The notes under the pieces: model-generated
What the model was told of the DNA's origin: nothing
Seen by the model: only the letters and a program-made list of their open reading frames with translations
Databases searched by the model: none
In this document: in pieces, positions 51,822 through 61,052 of the stretch
Layout: every line of letters begins with the position of its first letter
Position numbering within the stretch: position 1 is the first letter of the stretch
Source of the DNA: Gluconacetobacter tumulisoli
GTDB taxonomy: Bacteria; Pseudomonadota; Alphaproteobacteria; Acetobacterales; Acetobacteraceae
DNA length: 64,000 nucleotides
Direction: 5' to 3'
Assembly (NCBI RefSeq): GCF_014174155.1
Contig: NZ_JABEQM010000003.1
Coordinates: 358,138-422,137, forward strand
Program-made: the position numbers and the translations under genes

Positions 51822-53609
51822 CTATCCTACTTGTGTCATGGACGTAGCGACATAGGTTGGCAAAGTTGTGGCAAGTCGTCGCTGTCCAATGTCCAGCATA
51901 TTGTGCCAGTCATCGGCAACCAGAGTAAGACATTCCGGCGACTGGGCCCTATTTACTTCTTCAGGATGCCAGCCCGCACCTCGCTTTGCCAGGCTATAGA
52001 CAAGCGCGCGCGAGATTTTTCGAGTAATACACCATTCGGCGACCTCAATGGCGGCAAGACGTAGTGCTTCCTCGTCCTGTGTGGGGTCTTCCATTGCAGC
52101 CCCTTGAGCAAGACGTTCGGCCAGATCGGCGACTGCCGGATAGGTCAGGTTAAGGAAGAGCTGATGGCTTTGCGGGAAATATTTCGCGGCGCGGCCGTTC
52201 AGGCCGCGCTCGGCAATCAGAGCTTCGTCCCGTAGGCCAATGATTTCAGGCGGCCGCTCATACGTCCTGGGACGCGGCTTCTCTGGCTCATCCTCGCGAG
52301 GGCGGGGAGGCTGTTCACGCGGGGGTTGCTCAAGAGGCAACTCACGGGACGGCTGATTGGCCCTGTCCGTCGTCGGCTTGGATGGCTTCGGCGGGGAGGG
52401 AGGAGGGGCCGGATCGTAGCCTGCTGGCTGCCCCTGGTTCGAAGGGGGTACCTCGAGCTCAGCTAACAGATCGCGTAGTTCGTCGTTGATTTCGTCAAGA
52501 TATTCAGCCTGCTGTGGACCCAGCGACTGGATGAGTTGCTTCAGCCAATCCGGCATGAAGGTACGGACGACGGGGGCAAAGGCGACCATGAAGACTTGTT
52601 TCTGATCACCGCCACGGAAGCGCAGGAACTGTCGATAGGCCTCCGGCCATACCGGATAGTCGTCAGGCAGTTCGACGAAGACCGAGATGAAAGCCGCGCC
52701 AAAGGGAATGCCGAAGATCGGTGCTTCCCGAGCCCAGCTCTTTCGGGACGTTACGTCGTACATCTCCCCGCGATGAACGATCGCGCTCTGGCCGTTGCCC
52801 GACGTACCGGGCGCGACACCGGATGGAGCATGAAAGCCGTAATGCAGGATGATATTATTCGGCGTCGTGACGCTTTCGATGCGCTGGAAACCTGCCAAGC
52901 GATCTACCATTCCCCGGAGACGAAACGTTCCGCGGCGAGCTGTCACATCGGGAGAGAGGAGGACGTCGATCCGGGCCGGCAACCGAAAAAACCGCTGTTC
53001 CAGATAGCGCGGAAGCCAGTCTGCTCCGACACGAGGTGATTCGTCGTAGGGGCTCAGGACCGTGTTCTGTTCCGCCGAATTGCCGAGAAGGAGTACTTCT
53101 GTCCAGTCCTGATCCAGATCGTAGAGGCCTTCCGCCCTGACCTGGTCGCTGACGTCGATGACCTCTTGTCCGTCAGATCCTTGGCGCAATCTGCCATAGA
53201 CACCATTCCGTTGGCCCAGCATGACTTCGCTGACCCGGCCGGCCTTGCAAGAACGGTAACGCAATCCGTAGCGATTGGACGGGAGTGAGGCAACCTTGGC
53301 ACCCATGCCGAAGTTTTTATCGAGACTGTTCTCCTTCCTGAGAGACGAGGCCAGGTCGGTGATGCGCAGCAATTCCTCGGGGCTGAGGCCCGGGCCGGTA
53401 TTCCAGATGCAAAGTTTCGTCGCGTCATTGATGCGTTGGGCATCAATGTGAATCTTGCGTTGCCCCGCTGGCGCATTTGCTGCCGCTTCGATACCATTTA
53501 CCACGAGTTCTCGTATCATCATGGTCTTGGGACAGCGTTCGATCATGCTGGCCACGAGGAAAGACTCATTGGCGACCCGAAGGGCTGAAACGGTAAAGGT
53601 ATCAGACAT
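51822..53609 (-). CDS. Orphan GHKL (Bergerat-fold) ATPase
   Basis: The protein is about 595 residues. The N-terminal 110 residues carry a GHKL nucleotide site. The N box is MMIRELVVNGIEAAANA (E34, N38). The G1 box is CIWNTGPGLS, in which the usual aspartate-asparagine is N70-T71. The G2 box is NFGMGAKVASL (G101-x-G103). A middle beta-rich region follows, then a proline- and acidic-rich linker (about residues 395-470) and a C-terminal helical domain. This is the layout of Hsp90/MORC/MutL-like ATPases rather than of histidine kinases, because no H-box or receiver is present. There is no obvious partner gene. A role in DNA or phage-related processes is conceivable but unsupported. Confidence 0.75.
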   Translation of the reverse strand: MSDTFTVSALRVANESFLVASMIERCPKTMMIRELVVNGIEAAANAPAGQRKIHIDAQRINDATKLCIWNTGPGLSPEELLRITDLASSLRKENSLDKNFGMGAKVASLPSNRYGLRYRSCKAGRVSEVMLGQRNGVYGRLRQGSDGQEVIDVSDQVRAEGLYDLDQDWTEVLLLGNSAEQNTVLSPYDESPRVGADWLPRYLEQRFFRLPARIDVLLSPDVTARRGTFRLRGMVDRLAGFQRIESVTTPNNIILHYGFHAPSGVAPGTSGNGQSAIVHRGEMYDVTSRKSWAREAPIFGIPFGAAFISVFVELPDDYPVWPEAYRQFLRFRGGDQKQVFMVAFAPVVRTFMPDWLKQLIQSLGPQQAEYLDEINDELRDLLAELEVPPSNQGQPAGYDPAPPPSPPKPSKPTTDRANQPSRELPLEQPPREQPPRPREDEPEKPRPRTYERPPEIIGLRDEALIAERGLNGRAAKYFPQSHQLFLNLTYPAVADLAERLAQGAAMEDPTQDEEALRLAAIEVAEWCITRKISRALVYSLAKRGAGWHPEEVNRAQSPECLTLVADDWHNMLDIGQRRLATTLPTYVATSMTQVG

Positions 53610-54167
53610 TATGACTCCGTCTTGACCATGGATCCCCTTGTCGGGGCGCATCCATCAGTACGGTCGTAAAAAGAGGGAAAAATGTCGACCGACATGTGGA
53701 GATAGTGCTGCGATTTCGAACCAAGCATCGTCGTTCCGACGACCCATTCCTTAGCATAACCTAATTCAATTGCATATCCGTCGTTGCGGCAGCCTGATCC
53801 TGCTGCCTTCAGCAAGCGGGAAATGAGTGAAAGTGATACCTGGACACGGGAGCATTCGCTAAGTTGATGGGATCCGGTTCCGCCTAAAAGTGGAGATGAC
53901 TGAAGCGGGTCGGTTGGAGGATTAATCCTGCGCTAGACGGCCTTGCGGTGAAATGGTGATGACCTTGCTCAGTACGATGGTTCGGCCTCCATATGCCGAT
54001 GGCCCCAGTTAAGCTTTCGTGAATATGATCCGTTACGAAATATTGTCTATCCGGGTAGCGAAATGTCTAGGTGTTCGGGACGGACTATATTATCGTTAAG
54101 GAAACGCTAATAGGTGCCGAGATGGGGCGACTATGTCTCGTTGCTCGGATTGGGAGTGCCTGAAGGT
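53610..54167. other. Intergenic region with a possible mobile-element scar
   Basis: About 560 bases between the GHKL gene and ugd. Near 53870-53910 the text GGTTCCGCCTAAAAGTGGAG resembles the ends seen in some insertion-sequence remnants. A 12-base palindrome AGGATTAATCCT lies at 53918-53929. I could not recover a transposase. The rest should hold the ugd promoter and the GHKL gene leader. Confidence 0.35.
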
Positions 54168-55472
54168 ATGAAAGTCACAATGATTGGTGCCGGTTACGTC
54201 GGGCTGGTGTCAGGGGCATGTTTTGCGGCATTCGGAACCGACGTTGTCGTGGTGGACGTCGAGCCGGCCAAGATCGAGGCTCTGAAGCAGGGGCGTATGC
54301 CGATTTACGAGCCTGGTCTTGATAATTTGGTCGCGGAGAATGTGTCCGACGGGCGGCTGACATTCACGACTGACCTGAAAAGTGCCGTGGCGGGCGCCGA
54401 TGCGGTTTTCCTGGCAGTGGGCACGCCAACGCGCCGTGGTGATGGCCATGCGGATCTGAGCTATGTTTACGCTGCGGCGCGTCAGGTGGCCGAAGCGGCG
54501 ACCGGGCCTTTGGTGTTGGTGACGAAGTCAACCGTGCCGGTGGGAACCGGGCGAGAGGTTCAGGCCATTGTGCGTGAGGCGCGGCCGGATCTGGCGATCG
54601 ACGTGGCGTCCAATCCGGAATTTTTGCGCGAAGGAAGTGCTATCGGGGACTTCATGCGACCTGATCGTGTGGTGATCGGCGCGGAAAATGAGCGGGCGTT
54701 TGCCCAGCTCAAGCGGCTCTATCGGCCGCTTTATCTGATTGAAACGCCGATCGTTGCAACTTCGATCGAGAGTGCGGAGTTGATTAAATACGCCGCCAAT
54801 TCCTTCCTGGCGGTGAAGATTACGTTCATCAACCAGATGGCCGATCTGTGCGAAAAGGCAGGGGCGGATGTCCATGACGTGGCCCGCGGCATGGGCCTGG
54901 ATGGACGAATCGGCAGAAAATTCCTTCACGCCGGTCCGGGTTATGGTGGCTCCTGCTTCCCGAAAGACACGCTGGCATTGGCGCGCACGGCGCAGGAGCT
55001 GGGGGCACCCGTAACGATCGTAGAACAGGCTGTCGTGGCGAACGAGGCGCGCAAGGCCGCAATGGCCGATCGTGTGATCTCAGCGTTAGGTGGGGACGCG
55101 AAAGGCAAGGTAGTTGCGATCTTGGGGGTCACGTTCAAGCCCGAGACAGACGACATGCGCGATGCGCCCTCATTGGTCATTATACCGAAGCTTCTGGAGG
55201 CCGGAGCCAAGGTGCAGGCTTATGATCCGCAGCCGCATTATGCGCGGCAGGTATTGCCTGACGCAGTGAGCTTCGTCGAGACGGCGATAGGCGCGGCCCA
55301 TGGTGCCGATGCGGTCGTATTGCTGACGGAATGGAACGAGTTTCGCGCGATTGATCCAAAAAAGCTCAAGCTTGCCATGGCCGGCACCGTTCTGTGTGAT
55401 CTTAGAAATGTTTTCGATCCGGTCCTGATGCGCGAGTGTGGATTCCAATATTCATCCATCGGTCGTATGTGA
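54168..55472 (+). CDS. ugd: UDP-glucose 6-dehydrogenase
   Basis: The 434-residue enzyme oxidises UDP-glucose to UDP-glucuronate with two NAD+. The N-terminal Rossmann motif is MIGAGYVGLVSGACFAAFGT. The central domain has SNPEFLREGSAIGDFMRPDR. The catalytic cysteine lies in GPGYGGSCFPKDT. The C-terminal UDP-binding domain contains LGVTFKPETDDMRDAPSLVI. The start at 54168 removes a leader that does not belong to the family. UDP-glucuronate would feed capsule or exopolysaccharide synthesis, consistent with the capsule genes upstream. Confidence 0.95.
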   Translation: MKVTMIGAGYVGLVSGACFAAFGTDVVVVDVEPAKIEALKQGRMPIYEPGLDNLVAENVSDGRLTFTTDLKSAVAGADAVFLAVGTPTRRGDGHADLSYVYAAARQVAEAATGPLVLVTKSTVPVGTGREVQAIVREARPDLAIDVASNPEFLREGSAIGDFMRPDRVVIGAENERAFAQLKRLYRPLYLIETPIVATSIESAELIKYAANSFLAVKITFINQMADLCEKAGADVHDVARGMGLDGRIGRKFLHAGPGYGGSCFPKDTLALARTAQELGAPVTIVEQAVVANEARKAAMADRVISALGGDAKGKVVAILGVTFKPETDDMRDAPSLVIIPKLLEAGAKVQAYDPQPHYARQVLPDAVSFVETAIGAAHGADAVVLLTEWNEFRAIDPKKLKLAMAGTVLCDLRNVFDPVLMRECGFQYSSIGRM

Positions 55473-55648
55473 TGCTTGTGCTCGTCAAGGCAGGAAATGG
55501 AGGGTGAAATCTTTGTCTAAAAGGCAAAAGTCTCCTGCTTTGGGGAGTGATTTATTCGTGTTCTCTGGGGTTTGAGAACGATATGAGACCGTTTTCTGTG
55601 GGCACTGTTTATTATCGAAATATTTCTGGTTTGGATAGAATTTAGACA

Positions 55649-56701
55649 ATGTCCCTCGTTCTGCCCACCACCTTTCCCTGCCAGGCCGTCCTGCTTGCGA
55701 CGGCACGGTCCGATCAGGCAGCGGATCAATTCCTGGCAGCACTTGCGGGCGAAGCTTACCGATACGGTATCACGGACTGTCTGGTCGTTGTGCCGCAGGG
55801 GAGACCCATTCCGCAAGGTATGCCGAAGACTATACGCCTGCTTACTGCCGAAGCGGCGTCTGGTAGTGTGGGTCTTCTGCATGCCGTTGAAGCGGCATTA
55901 GAGCCGTCGTTTCTGTTGATCGACGGGTGTCGCATGTCCGATGTTAATTTGCTGGCGCTGTCTCTCATGGTCGGGAATGAACCGGGAGCGATTTTGGTCG
56001 AGTCCTCGCGATATGCTTGGGACGGCGTCGCTTCTCTCAGTCGTTCCCTGTTAAGTCTTCTCGGCTCTTCGACGCAGTCTCTCGGGCCGGCGCTATTGGC
56101 GCTGGATATTCCACATCTGCGTGCTTCGGGGATGCAACGGCAAATCGATGATCTGCTTCCCTGGTCGCGCCCGGCGGCTTTCCTTGACCGAGACGGCGTA
56201 CTGATTGTGGACGACGGCTATCCGCATGATCCAGGGCGGGTTCAATGGATGCCAGGTGCTCATGACGCCGTTCGGCGGCTTAACGAGATCGGGTATTTTG
56301 TTTTTGTCGTCACAAATCAGGCTGGCGTAGCCAGAGGCTATTACTCCGAAGATGCAGTGCATCGCCTGCACGGCTGGATGGCCGCGCAAATGGCGGCAAA
56401 TGGTGCCCATATCGATTCATGGGAATATTGTCCCCATCATCCGGAAGCCGCAATTGAAGCCTTCCGTCGTGTCTGTAGGCGCCGCAAGCCCGGGCCCGGT
56501 ATGATCATCGATTTGATGGAGCGGTGGCCCGTGCAGCGCGAGGGCTCTTTCATGATCGGCGACCGCGCGACGGATATGCAGGCTGCCGCCGCAGCCGGCC
56601 TCCCCGGTTATCTTTTTTGGCCCGGAAATCTGGATCAGTTCATTGTCGCCCTGATCGAGCAAGGCAAAATTCCGAGCGGGATGGCGCAATTTAGTGCATA
56701 A
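55649..56701 (+). CDS. gmhB: HAD-family heptose 1,7-bisphosphate phosphatase with N-terminal extension
   Basis: The 350-residue protein has a C-terminal GmhB-type HAD phosphatase (about residues 170-350). Its motif I is FLDRDGVLIVD, followed by FVVTNQAGVARGYYSEDAVH, zinc-binding-type CPHHPEA and CRRRKPGP segments, and motif IV IGDRATDMQAAAAAGLPG. It removes the C7 phosphate from D-glycero-D-manno-heptose bisphosphate. The first 170 residues (VLLATARSDQAADQFLAALA and on) are extra and look like a degenerate nucleotidyl-transferase or alpha/beta domain. Standard GmhB is about 190 residues. The next gene, hldE, is 84 bases downstream. Confidence 0.86.
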   Translation: MSLVLPTTFPCQAVLLATARSDQAADQFLAALAGEAYRYGITDCLVVVPQGRPIPQGMPKTIRLLTAEAASGSVGLLHAVEAALEPSFLLIDGCRMSDVNLLALSLMVGNEPGAILVESSRYAWDGVASLSRSLLSLLGSSTQSLGPALLALDIPHLRASGMQRQIDDLLPWSRPAAFLDRDGVLIVDDGYPHDPGRVQWMPGAHDAVRRLNEIGYFVFVVTNQAGVARGYYSEDAVHRLHGWMAAQMAANGAHIDSWEYCPHHPEAAIEAFRRVCRRRKPGPGMIIDLMERWPVQREGSFMIGDRATDMQAAAAAGLPGYLFWPGNLDQFIVALIEQGKIPSGMAQFSA

Positions 56702-56785
56702 CCGTTACGATGTAACGTATATGTAAAATGCTAAAATTGGTTTAAATACAGTGAAAACGGATAATCGTCCGGGAGAATGAGACGC

Positions 56786-58342
56786 ATGACCACGACGCCC
56801 ATTGCCGACATCCTGCTGGCTATGTCGGATCGTCGCCTTCTTGTCATAGGCGATGTCATGCTGGACCGCTTTATTTATGGCAGCACGGAACGTGTCTCGC
56901 CCGAGGCGCCCTCTCTGGTTCTGGCTGCGCGCCGGCAAGAGCAAATGTTGGGGGGGGCGGCAAATGTGGCCGTCAATGTCGCAGGCCTCGGAGGAAAATG
57001 CCGTTTGCTGGGCGTCTGCGGCGATGATGCCGTTGCCCAGGAACTCCGGGACGAGATTGCCCGCTTTCCGAATATCGTCGCCGATCTTGTCTGCGATCCG
57101 GGCCGCTCCACAACGATCAAGACCCGTTTCATTAATCCGCAATATAATACGCATCTGCTGCGGCTCGATTGGGAACATGCGGTGCCGGCTTCGGGGCAGG
57201 AGTTGGAAGAAATTACGCGGCGGGCATTGGCTGCTTTGCCGGAAACAGATGTGGTGATCTTTTCCGACTATTTGAAGGGTGTGCTCCAGCCGCCCCTGAT
57301 GGCGGCAGTGACCGCGGCGGCGCAGGCCCGCGGGATCCCCGTTGTCGTCGATCCCAAAGGGCGCGATTTCAGCCGCTATCGTGGTGCCACGGTGATCGCG
57401 CCCAATCTGCACGAAGTCGGCGTGGCGCTTGATCGTGTCATTCCGCAGGACGATGCCGAGGTGGAGAGGGCGGCTGCTGAGATCGCCGAACGTTCGGGCG
57501 TCGCTGCCATCTGCGTGAAGCGCAGCCAGGGAGGGGTGCAACTTATTGAAAAGGGGATGACGCAAGCGCGTTTCCCAACCCTCGCACGACGGGTTATCGA
57601 TGTTTCAGGGGCGGGTGATACGCTGGTAGCGGCCTTCGCCATGGCGCTGGCCGCCGGCGCGGACCTCGGCGGCGCGACGCGCATTGCCAATGCGGCGGCA
57701 GGAGTGGTCGTTGCCAAGTCTGGTACGGCTTCCGCAAGCGTGGAGGAGTTGGGCGAACTTCTCCTGCAACGGCATGAGCATCATGTCAGCCCGAAGATCT
57801 TTACGGGCGTCCGTACCCTGCGCGATCAGGTAGCCGCCTGGCAGGAGGAAGGGCTTGTCGTCGGCTTTACCAATGGCTGTTTCGACCTGCTGCATCCCGG
57901 TCATATTTTTACTCTTACCGAGGCGCGCAATCGTGTCGATCGCTTGGTGCTGGCGCTGAATACCGACGCGTCCGTGCAACGGTTGAAGGGGATGAGCCGA
58001 CCGGTGCAGAACGAAACGGCACGTATGACGGTTGCCGCAGCGCTCGAAGCGATTGATGCCGTGATTCTCTTCGGGGAGGACACGCCTCTTGAACTTATCT
58101 CCCAGCTTCGTCCCAACGTGCTGTTGAAGGGTGGAGACTATAAACCCGAGACGGTGGTGGGACGAGACCTTGTGGAATCCTATGGTGGCCGGGTCGAACT
58201 GATAGATTACCTTCCCAATACCAGCACGACGGCGATGATACGTCGAATGAGCGCAATAGACGCTGACGCGCCGGGTGGTATAGGGACCGGGAGCGTCGTG
58301 CCGAAAGTAAGCGTGGATCTGCCGATGAACGTCGCAGAGTAA
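56786..58342 (+). CDS. hldE: Bifunctional heptose 7-phosphate kinase / heptose 1-phosphate adenylyltransferase
   Basis: The protein is about 518 residues. The N-terminal PfkB-type kinase (to about residue 320) includes LLVIGDVMLDRFIYGSTERV, MLGGAANVAVNVAGLGGKCR and DVSGAGDTLVAAFAMALAAG. The C-terminal cytidylyltransferase-like domain begins FTNGCFDLLHPGHIFTLTEA, with VQRLKGMSRPVQ after it. It makes ADP-D-glycero-beta-D-manno-heptose for lipopolysaccharide or S-layer-like glycans. I start at ATG 56786 because GGGAG stands ten bases ahead, whereas ATG 56777 lies too close. It is followed by the AGE-family gene. Confidence 0.95.
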   Translation: MTTTPIADILLAMSDRRLLVIGDVMLDRFIYGSTERVSPEAPSLVLAARRQEQMLGGAANVAVNVAGLGGKCRLLGVCGDDAVAQELRDEIARFPNIVADLVCDPGRSTTIKTRFINPQYNTHLLRLDWEHAVPASGQELEEITRRALAALPETDVVIFSDYLKGVLQPPLMAAVTAAAQARGIPVVVDPKGRDFSRYRGATVIAPNLHEVGVALDRVIPQDDAEVERAAAEIAERSGVAAICVKRSQGGVQLIEKGMTQARFPTLARRVIDVSGAGDTLVAAFAMALAAGADLGGATRIANAAAGVVVAKSGTASASVEELGELLLQRHEHHVSPKIFTGVRTLRDQVAAWQEEGLVVGFTNGCFDLLHPGHIFTLTEARNRVDRLVLALNTDASVQRLKGMSRPVQNETARMTVAAALEAIDAVILFGEDTPLELISQLRPNVLLKGGDYKPETVVGRDLVESYGGRVELIDYLPNTSTTAMIRRMSAIDADAPGGIGTGSVVPKVSVDLPMNVAE

Positions 58343-58410
58343 ACCTTCTGGGAGGATAGCTTTGCAGGGCCGATGAGGGAAAACGTTGTTGCAATGGACG
58401 GGTGGCACGA

Positions 58411-59580
58411 ATGACGGTCTTTTCGCCATTGCTACAGGCGTCCGATAATCGGTTATTCAACTGGTTGCGGGACGTTGCGTGGCCTTTCTGGCTGAGGAGG
58501 GGCCTCGATCGGGCTTCGGATGGACGGCCTTTGGGCTTCCATGAGCATCTGACGCTCGATGAGTGGCACTGCACGGCGGATTTCCGTCGATTACGAGTAG
58601 TCACTCGCCAGATTTACGTCTTCAGCGAAGCCGTGATCGCGGGTGTGGCCGAGGCTGTGGAGGCAGTCGAGGCCGGCTTGAATTATCTGCGCCGCTTTGC
58701 TGTGGATCCGGCGGGGGGGTATTATTGGCGCTTCGACCTCTCCGGTCGGGTAATCGATGCAAGGCATGATCTTTATGACCATGCCTTCGTGCTGCTAGCG
58801 CTGGCGAGCGCTATGCGGGCGATACCGTCTGATGACCTACGGAAAGAAGCGCTGGCGCTTGATTCCTATCTGCGGAAGGCACTCCTTCACCCTGTCGCTG
58901 GTTATCATGAGGGCCTGCCTATCAGTCTTCCCCGGCGGCAGAATCCCCATATGCATCTCTTCGAAGCCTGTCTGGCGGCGGCCGAGAGTTTCGGGGATGA
59001 TCCGTTCCTGGATCGGGCCGATGATATTGCCCGGCTATTCCTCGACCATCTCTGGCAGCCGGCGGAAGGCGCATTGCCCGAATATTTCGATGAAGATCTG
59101 GTCCCCCGCCGAGAGAGGACGGGATTCGTGGTCGAGCCCGGGCATCACGCGGAATGGGTCTGGCTGCTGGTCTGGCACACGCGCCGGCGTGCGCTGGCCA
59201 ACCGACCGCCACTAGCCGGCGTTCCGGAGGCCGTGGCCGGGCTGACAGGCTTTATCGACCGTTACGGTCTTGATCCGGCGAGTGGTGCCTTGGTGGACGA
59301 ACTCTGGAGCGACGGTTCGCTACGCGCAGGCGGCCAGCGCCTCTGGCCACAGACCGAACGCCTGAAGGCCGAGATTCTGCGCCCCGACGCGACCGAAGCG
59401 AAGATTTTGGATGCCTATCGCATATTGGAGAGTTATCTGACACCAGCCCCCAGCGGCTTGTGGATGGAACGGCGGCATGCGAACGGGGAATGGGGGGACG
59501 ATCCAGCCCCGGCTTCCAGTCTTTACCATCTGACCGCCGCAATCACGGTTGCGCGCCGTGCGCTGGCGGTACCATCATGA
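58411..59580 (+). CDS. AGE-family isomerase/epimerase (mannose-6-phosphate isomerase-like)
   Basis: The 389-residue (alpha/alpha)6-barrel protein is of the N-acylglucosamine 2-epimerase family. Visible conserved residues include RLRVVTRQIYVFSEAVIAGV (Arg, Gln), RHDLYDHAFVLLALASAMRA (the HDLYDHAF signature), NPHMHLFEACLAAAESFGDD, EPGHHAEWVWLLVWHTRRRA (HH) and LWPQTERLKAEILR. Family members isomerise mannose, GlcNAc or cellobiose-type sugars. It lies between hldE and hldD, and no gmhA (sedoheptulose 7-phosphate isomerase) gene is seen in the window. A sugar-phosphate isomerase role in the same pathway is inference. Confidence 0.85.
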   Translation: MTVFSPLLQASDNRLFNWLRDVAWPFWLRRGLDRASDGRPLGFHEHLTLDEWHCTADFRRLRVVTRQIYVFSEAVIAGVAEAVEAVEAGLNYLRRFAVDPAGGYYWRFDLSGRVIDARHDLYDHAFVLLALASAMRAIPSDDLRKEALALDSYLRKALLHPVAGYHEGLPISLPRRQNPHMHLFEACLAAAESFGDDPFLDRADDIARLFLDHLWQPAEGALPEYFDEDLVPRRERTGFVVEPGHHAEWVWLLVWHTRRRALANRPPLAGVPEAVAGLTGFIDRYGLDPASGALVDELWSDGSLRAGGQRLWPQTERLKAEILRPDATEAKILDAYRILESYLTPAPSGLWMERRHANGEWGDDPAPASSLYHLTAAITVARRALAVPS

Positions 59581-59626
59581 TGGCAGTTGGTATATTTTCA
59601 ATTTTGATTCAGGGAGAGAATCGCAC

Positions 59627-60610
59627 GTGATCGTCGTGACGGGGGGGGCCGGCTTCATCGGTTCCAACATTGTTGCCGCACTCAATGATGTGGGGCGGAT
59701 GGATGTGGTCGTTTGTGACACGCTGGGAAGCGAGGGAAAGTGGCAGAACCTTCGCAAGCGCGTGGTACAGGATATCGTGCCGCCGCATGAGCTTATAGCG
59801 TGGCTCGGCCAGCGCGACGATATCGAAGCGATTATCCACATGGGGGCCAATTCCTCCACCCTCGCCCAGGATGGCGATGAGGTGATGGAGAATAATTTTC
59901 GTTTCTCCTTGGCACTTCTTGATTGGTGCACGGCGCGGGGTGTCAAGCTGATCTACGCCTCGTCTGCGGCGACGTACGGCGACGGCACGCAAGGCTTCAA
60001 TGACGATCTGTCACTGGCCCATCTGCAGACGTTGCGACCGCTGAATCTCTATGGCTGGAGCAAGCATCTGTTCGATCAGGTGGTTGCGACACGGCTGGAG
60101 AGCGGGCAAACTCTTCCTCCTCTTTGCATCGGCCTCAAATTCTTCAACGTTTTTGGTCCCAATGAACACCACAAGGGACCGATGATGAGCCTTGCATCGA
60201 AATATTTCGACAAGATCAAGTCTGGTGAGACGATCGACCTCTTCCGCTCCCACCGTCCGGATTACAAGGATGGGGAACAGTTGCGCGACTTCGTGTATGT
60301 GGCGGACATCACGAGCATCATCTTATGGCTTCTGGATCAGCCGCAGGGCGTGGCGCTCTATAACCTCGGCAGCGGCCAGGCACGCAGCTTCCTCGACCTG
60401 GTCGGGGCAATTTTTGATACGCTGGGACTGGAACACCGTATCCGCTTCATCGACATGCCGGAAGCAATGCGGCCGCGGTACCAGTACTTTACCGAGGCCG
60501 ATGATACGCGCCTTCGCGCTGCCGGCTATAACAAGCCCGGCACCAAGCTGGAGGATGCGATCGAGCATTTCGTGCGCAATCATCTCGATACGAGTGATCC
60601 ATATCGGTGA
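59627..60610 (+). CDS. hldD: ADP-glyceromanno-heptose 6-epimerase
   Basis: The 327-residue extended SDR starts at GTG 59627 behind AGGGAGAG. It has the Rossmann motif VTGGAGFIGSNIVAALNDVG, the catalytic YGWSKHLFDQ (Tyr/Lys) and the family stretch KFFNVFGPNEHHKGPMMSLA. A QLRDFVYVADITSI block comes late. It inverts C6 of ADP-heptose to the L-glycero form used in lipopolysaccharide core. Together with gmhB and hldE upstream it completes most of the ADP-heptose pathway. The gene is followed by an AT-rich gap, so it probably ends this transcript. Confidence 0.95.
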   Translation: MIVVTGGAGFIGSNIVAALNDVGRMDVVVCDTLGSEGKWQNLRKRVVQDIVPPHELIAWLGQRDDIEAIIHMGANSSTLAQDGDEVMENNFRFSLALLDWCTARGVKLIYASSAATYGDGTQGFNDDLSLAHLQTLRPLNLYGWSKHLFDQVVATRLESGQTLPPLCIGLKFFNVFGPNEHHKGPMMSLASKYFDKIKSGETIDLFRSHRPDYKDGEQLRDFVYVADITSIILWLLDQPQGVALYNLGSGQARSFLDLVGAIFDTLGLEHRIRFIDMPEAMRPRYQYFTEADDTRLRAAGYNKPGTKLEDAIEHFVRNHLDTSDPYR

Positions 60611-61052
60611 AGAGTGGGAATAAAGGTTGGATCAAAAATTTGGACGGCTGCCGAATCTTTGAGGGTTATTGGCGAAAGGTAGACCGATGATGGAAAAAGA
60701 GGAAAGATATTCGGCTAGGTTGTGTATGCGCACAATGGACGCAAATTGAAAGATCCCAAAAGCGGGCTAGCTCATCCAAGTGCTTGTCATTCTGCGCATC
60801 GTCGAGATTTCTATAGGTATAATAATGGTCTGGAACTACATGGTCAGCAGCTTTTGGGCTTATGGCTAATCTAAACGGTCTGTCTTTGAAAGGAGTAAAT
60901 GTGCGACTAGCGTATAAGTTGGGTGTTTGAGGTTCTTGTTAAATTCATTCAAGTCCAAATCGGATGGCGGCGCGCTACTGTTGGAAGGTATTGTGCTGCA
61001 GCAGTTCGGTGACTTGAATTATATTTTCATAGTCAATGGAAAGTTATCACAA
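60611..61052. other. AT-rich gap with an antisense relic frame
   Basis: About 440 bases without a credible complete gene. On the minus strand 60666-60938 is an open frame of 90 codons that lacks a start codon. It reads AISPKAADHVVPDHYYTYRN, then LDDAQNDKHLDELARFWDLS and ICVHCAHTQ, which looks like a degraded protein. The gap probably also carries the promoter of the GT gene at 61053, which has GGAAAG ahead of its ATG. Confidence 0.35.

Noticed and set aside
53609..53815. 68-codon minus-strand frame upstream of the GHKL ATPase
   Set aside because: Begins with TTG without a ribosome site; better explained as leader of the ATPase gene.
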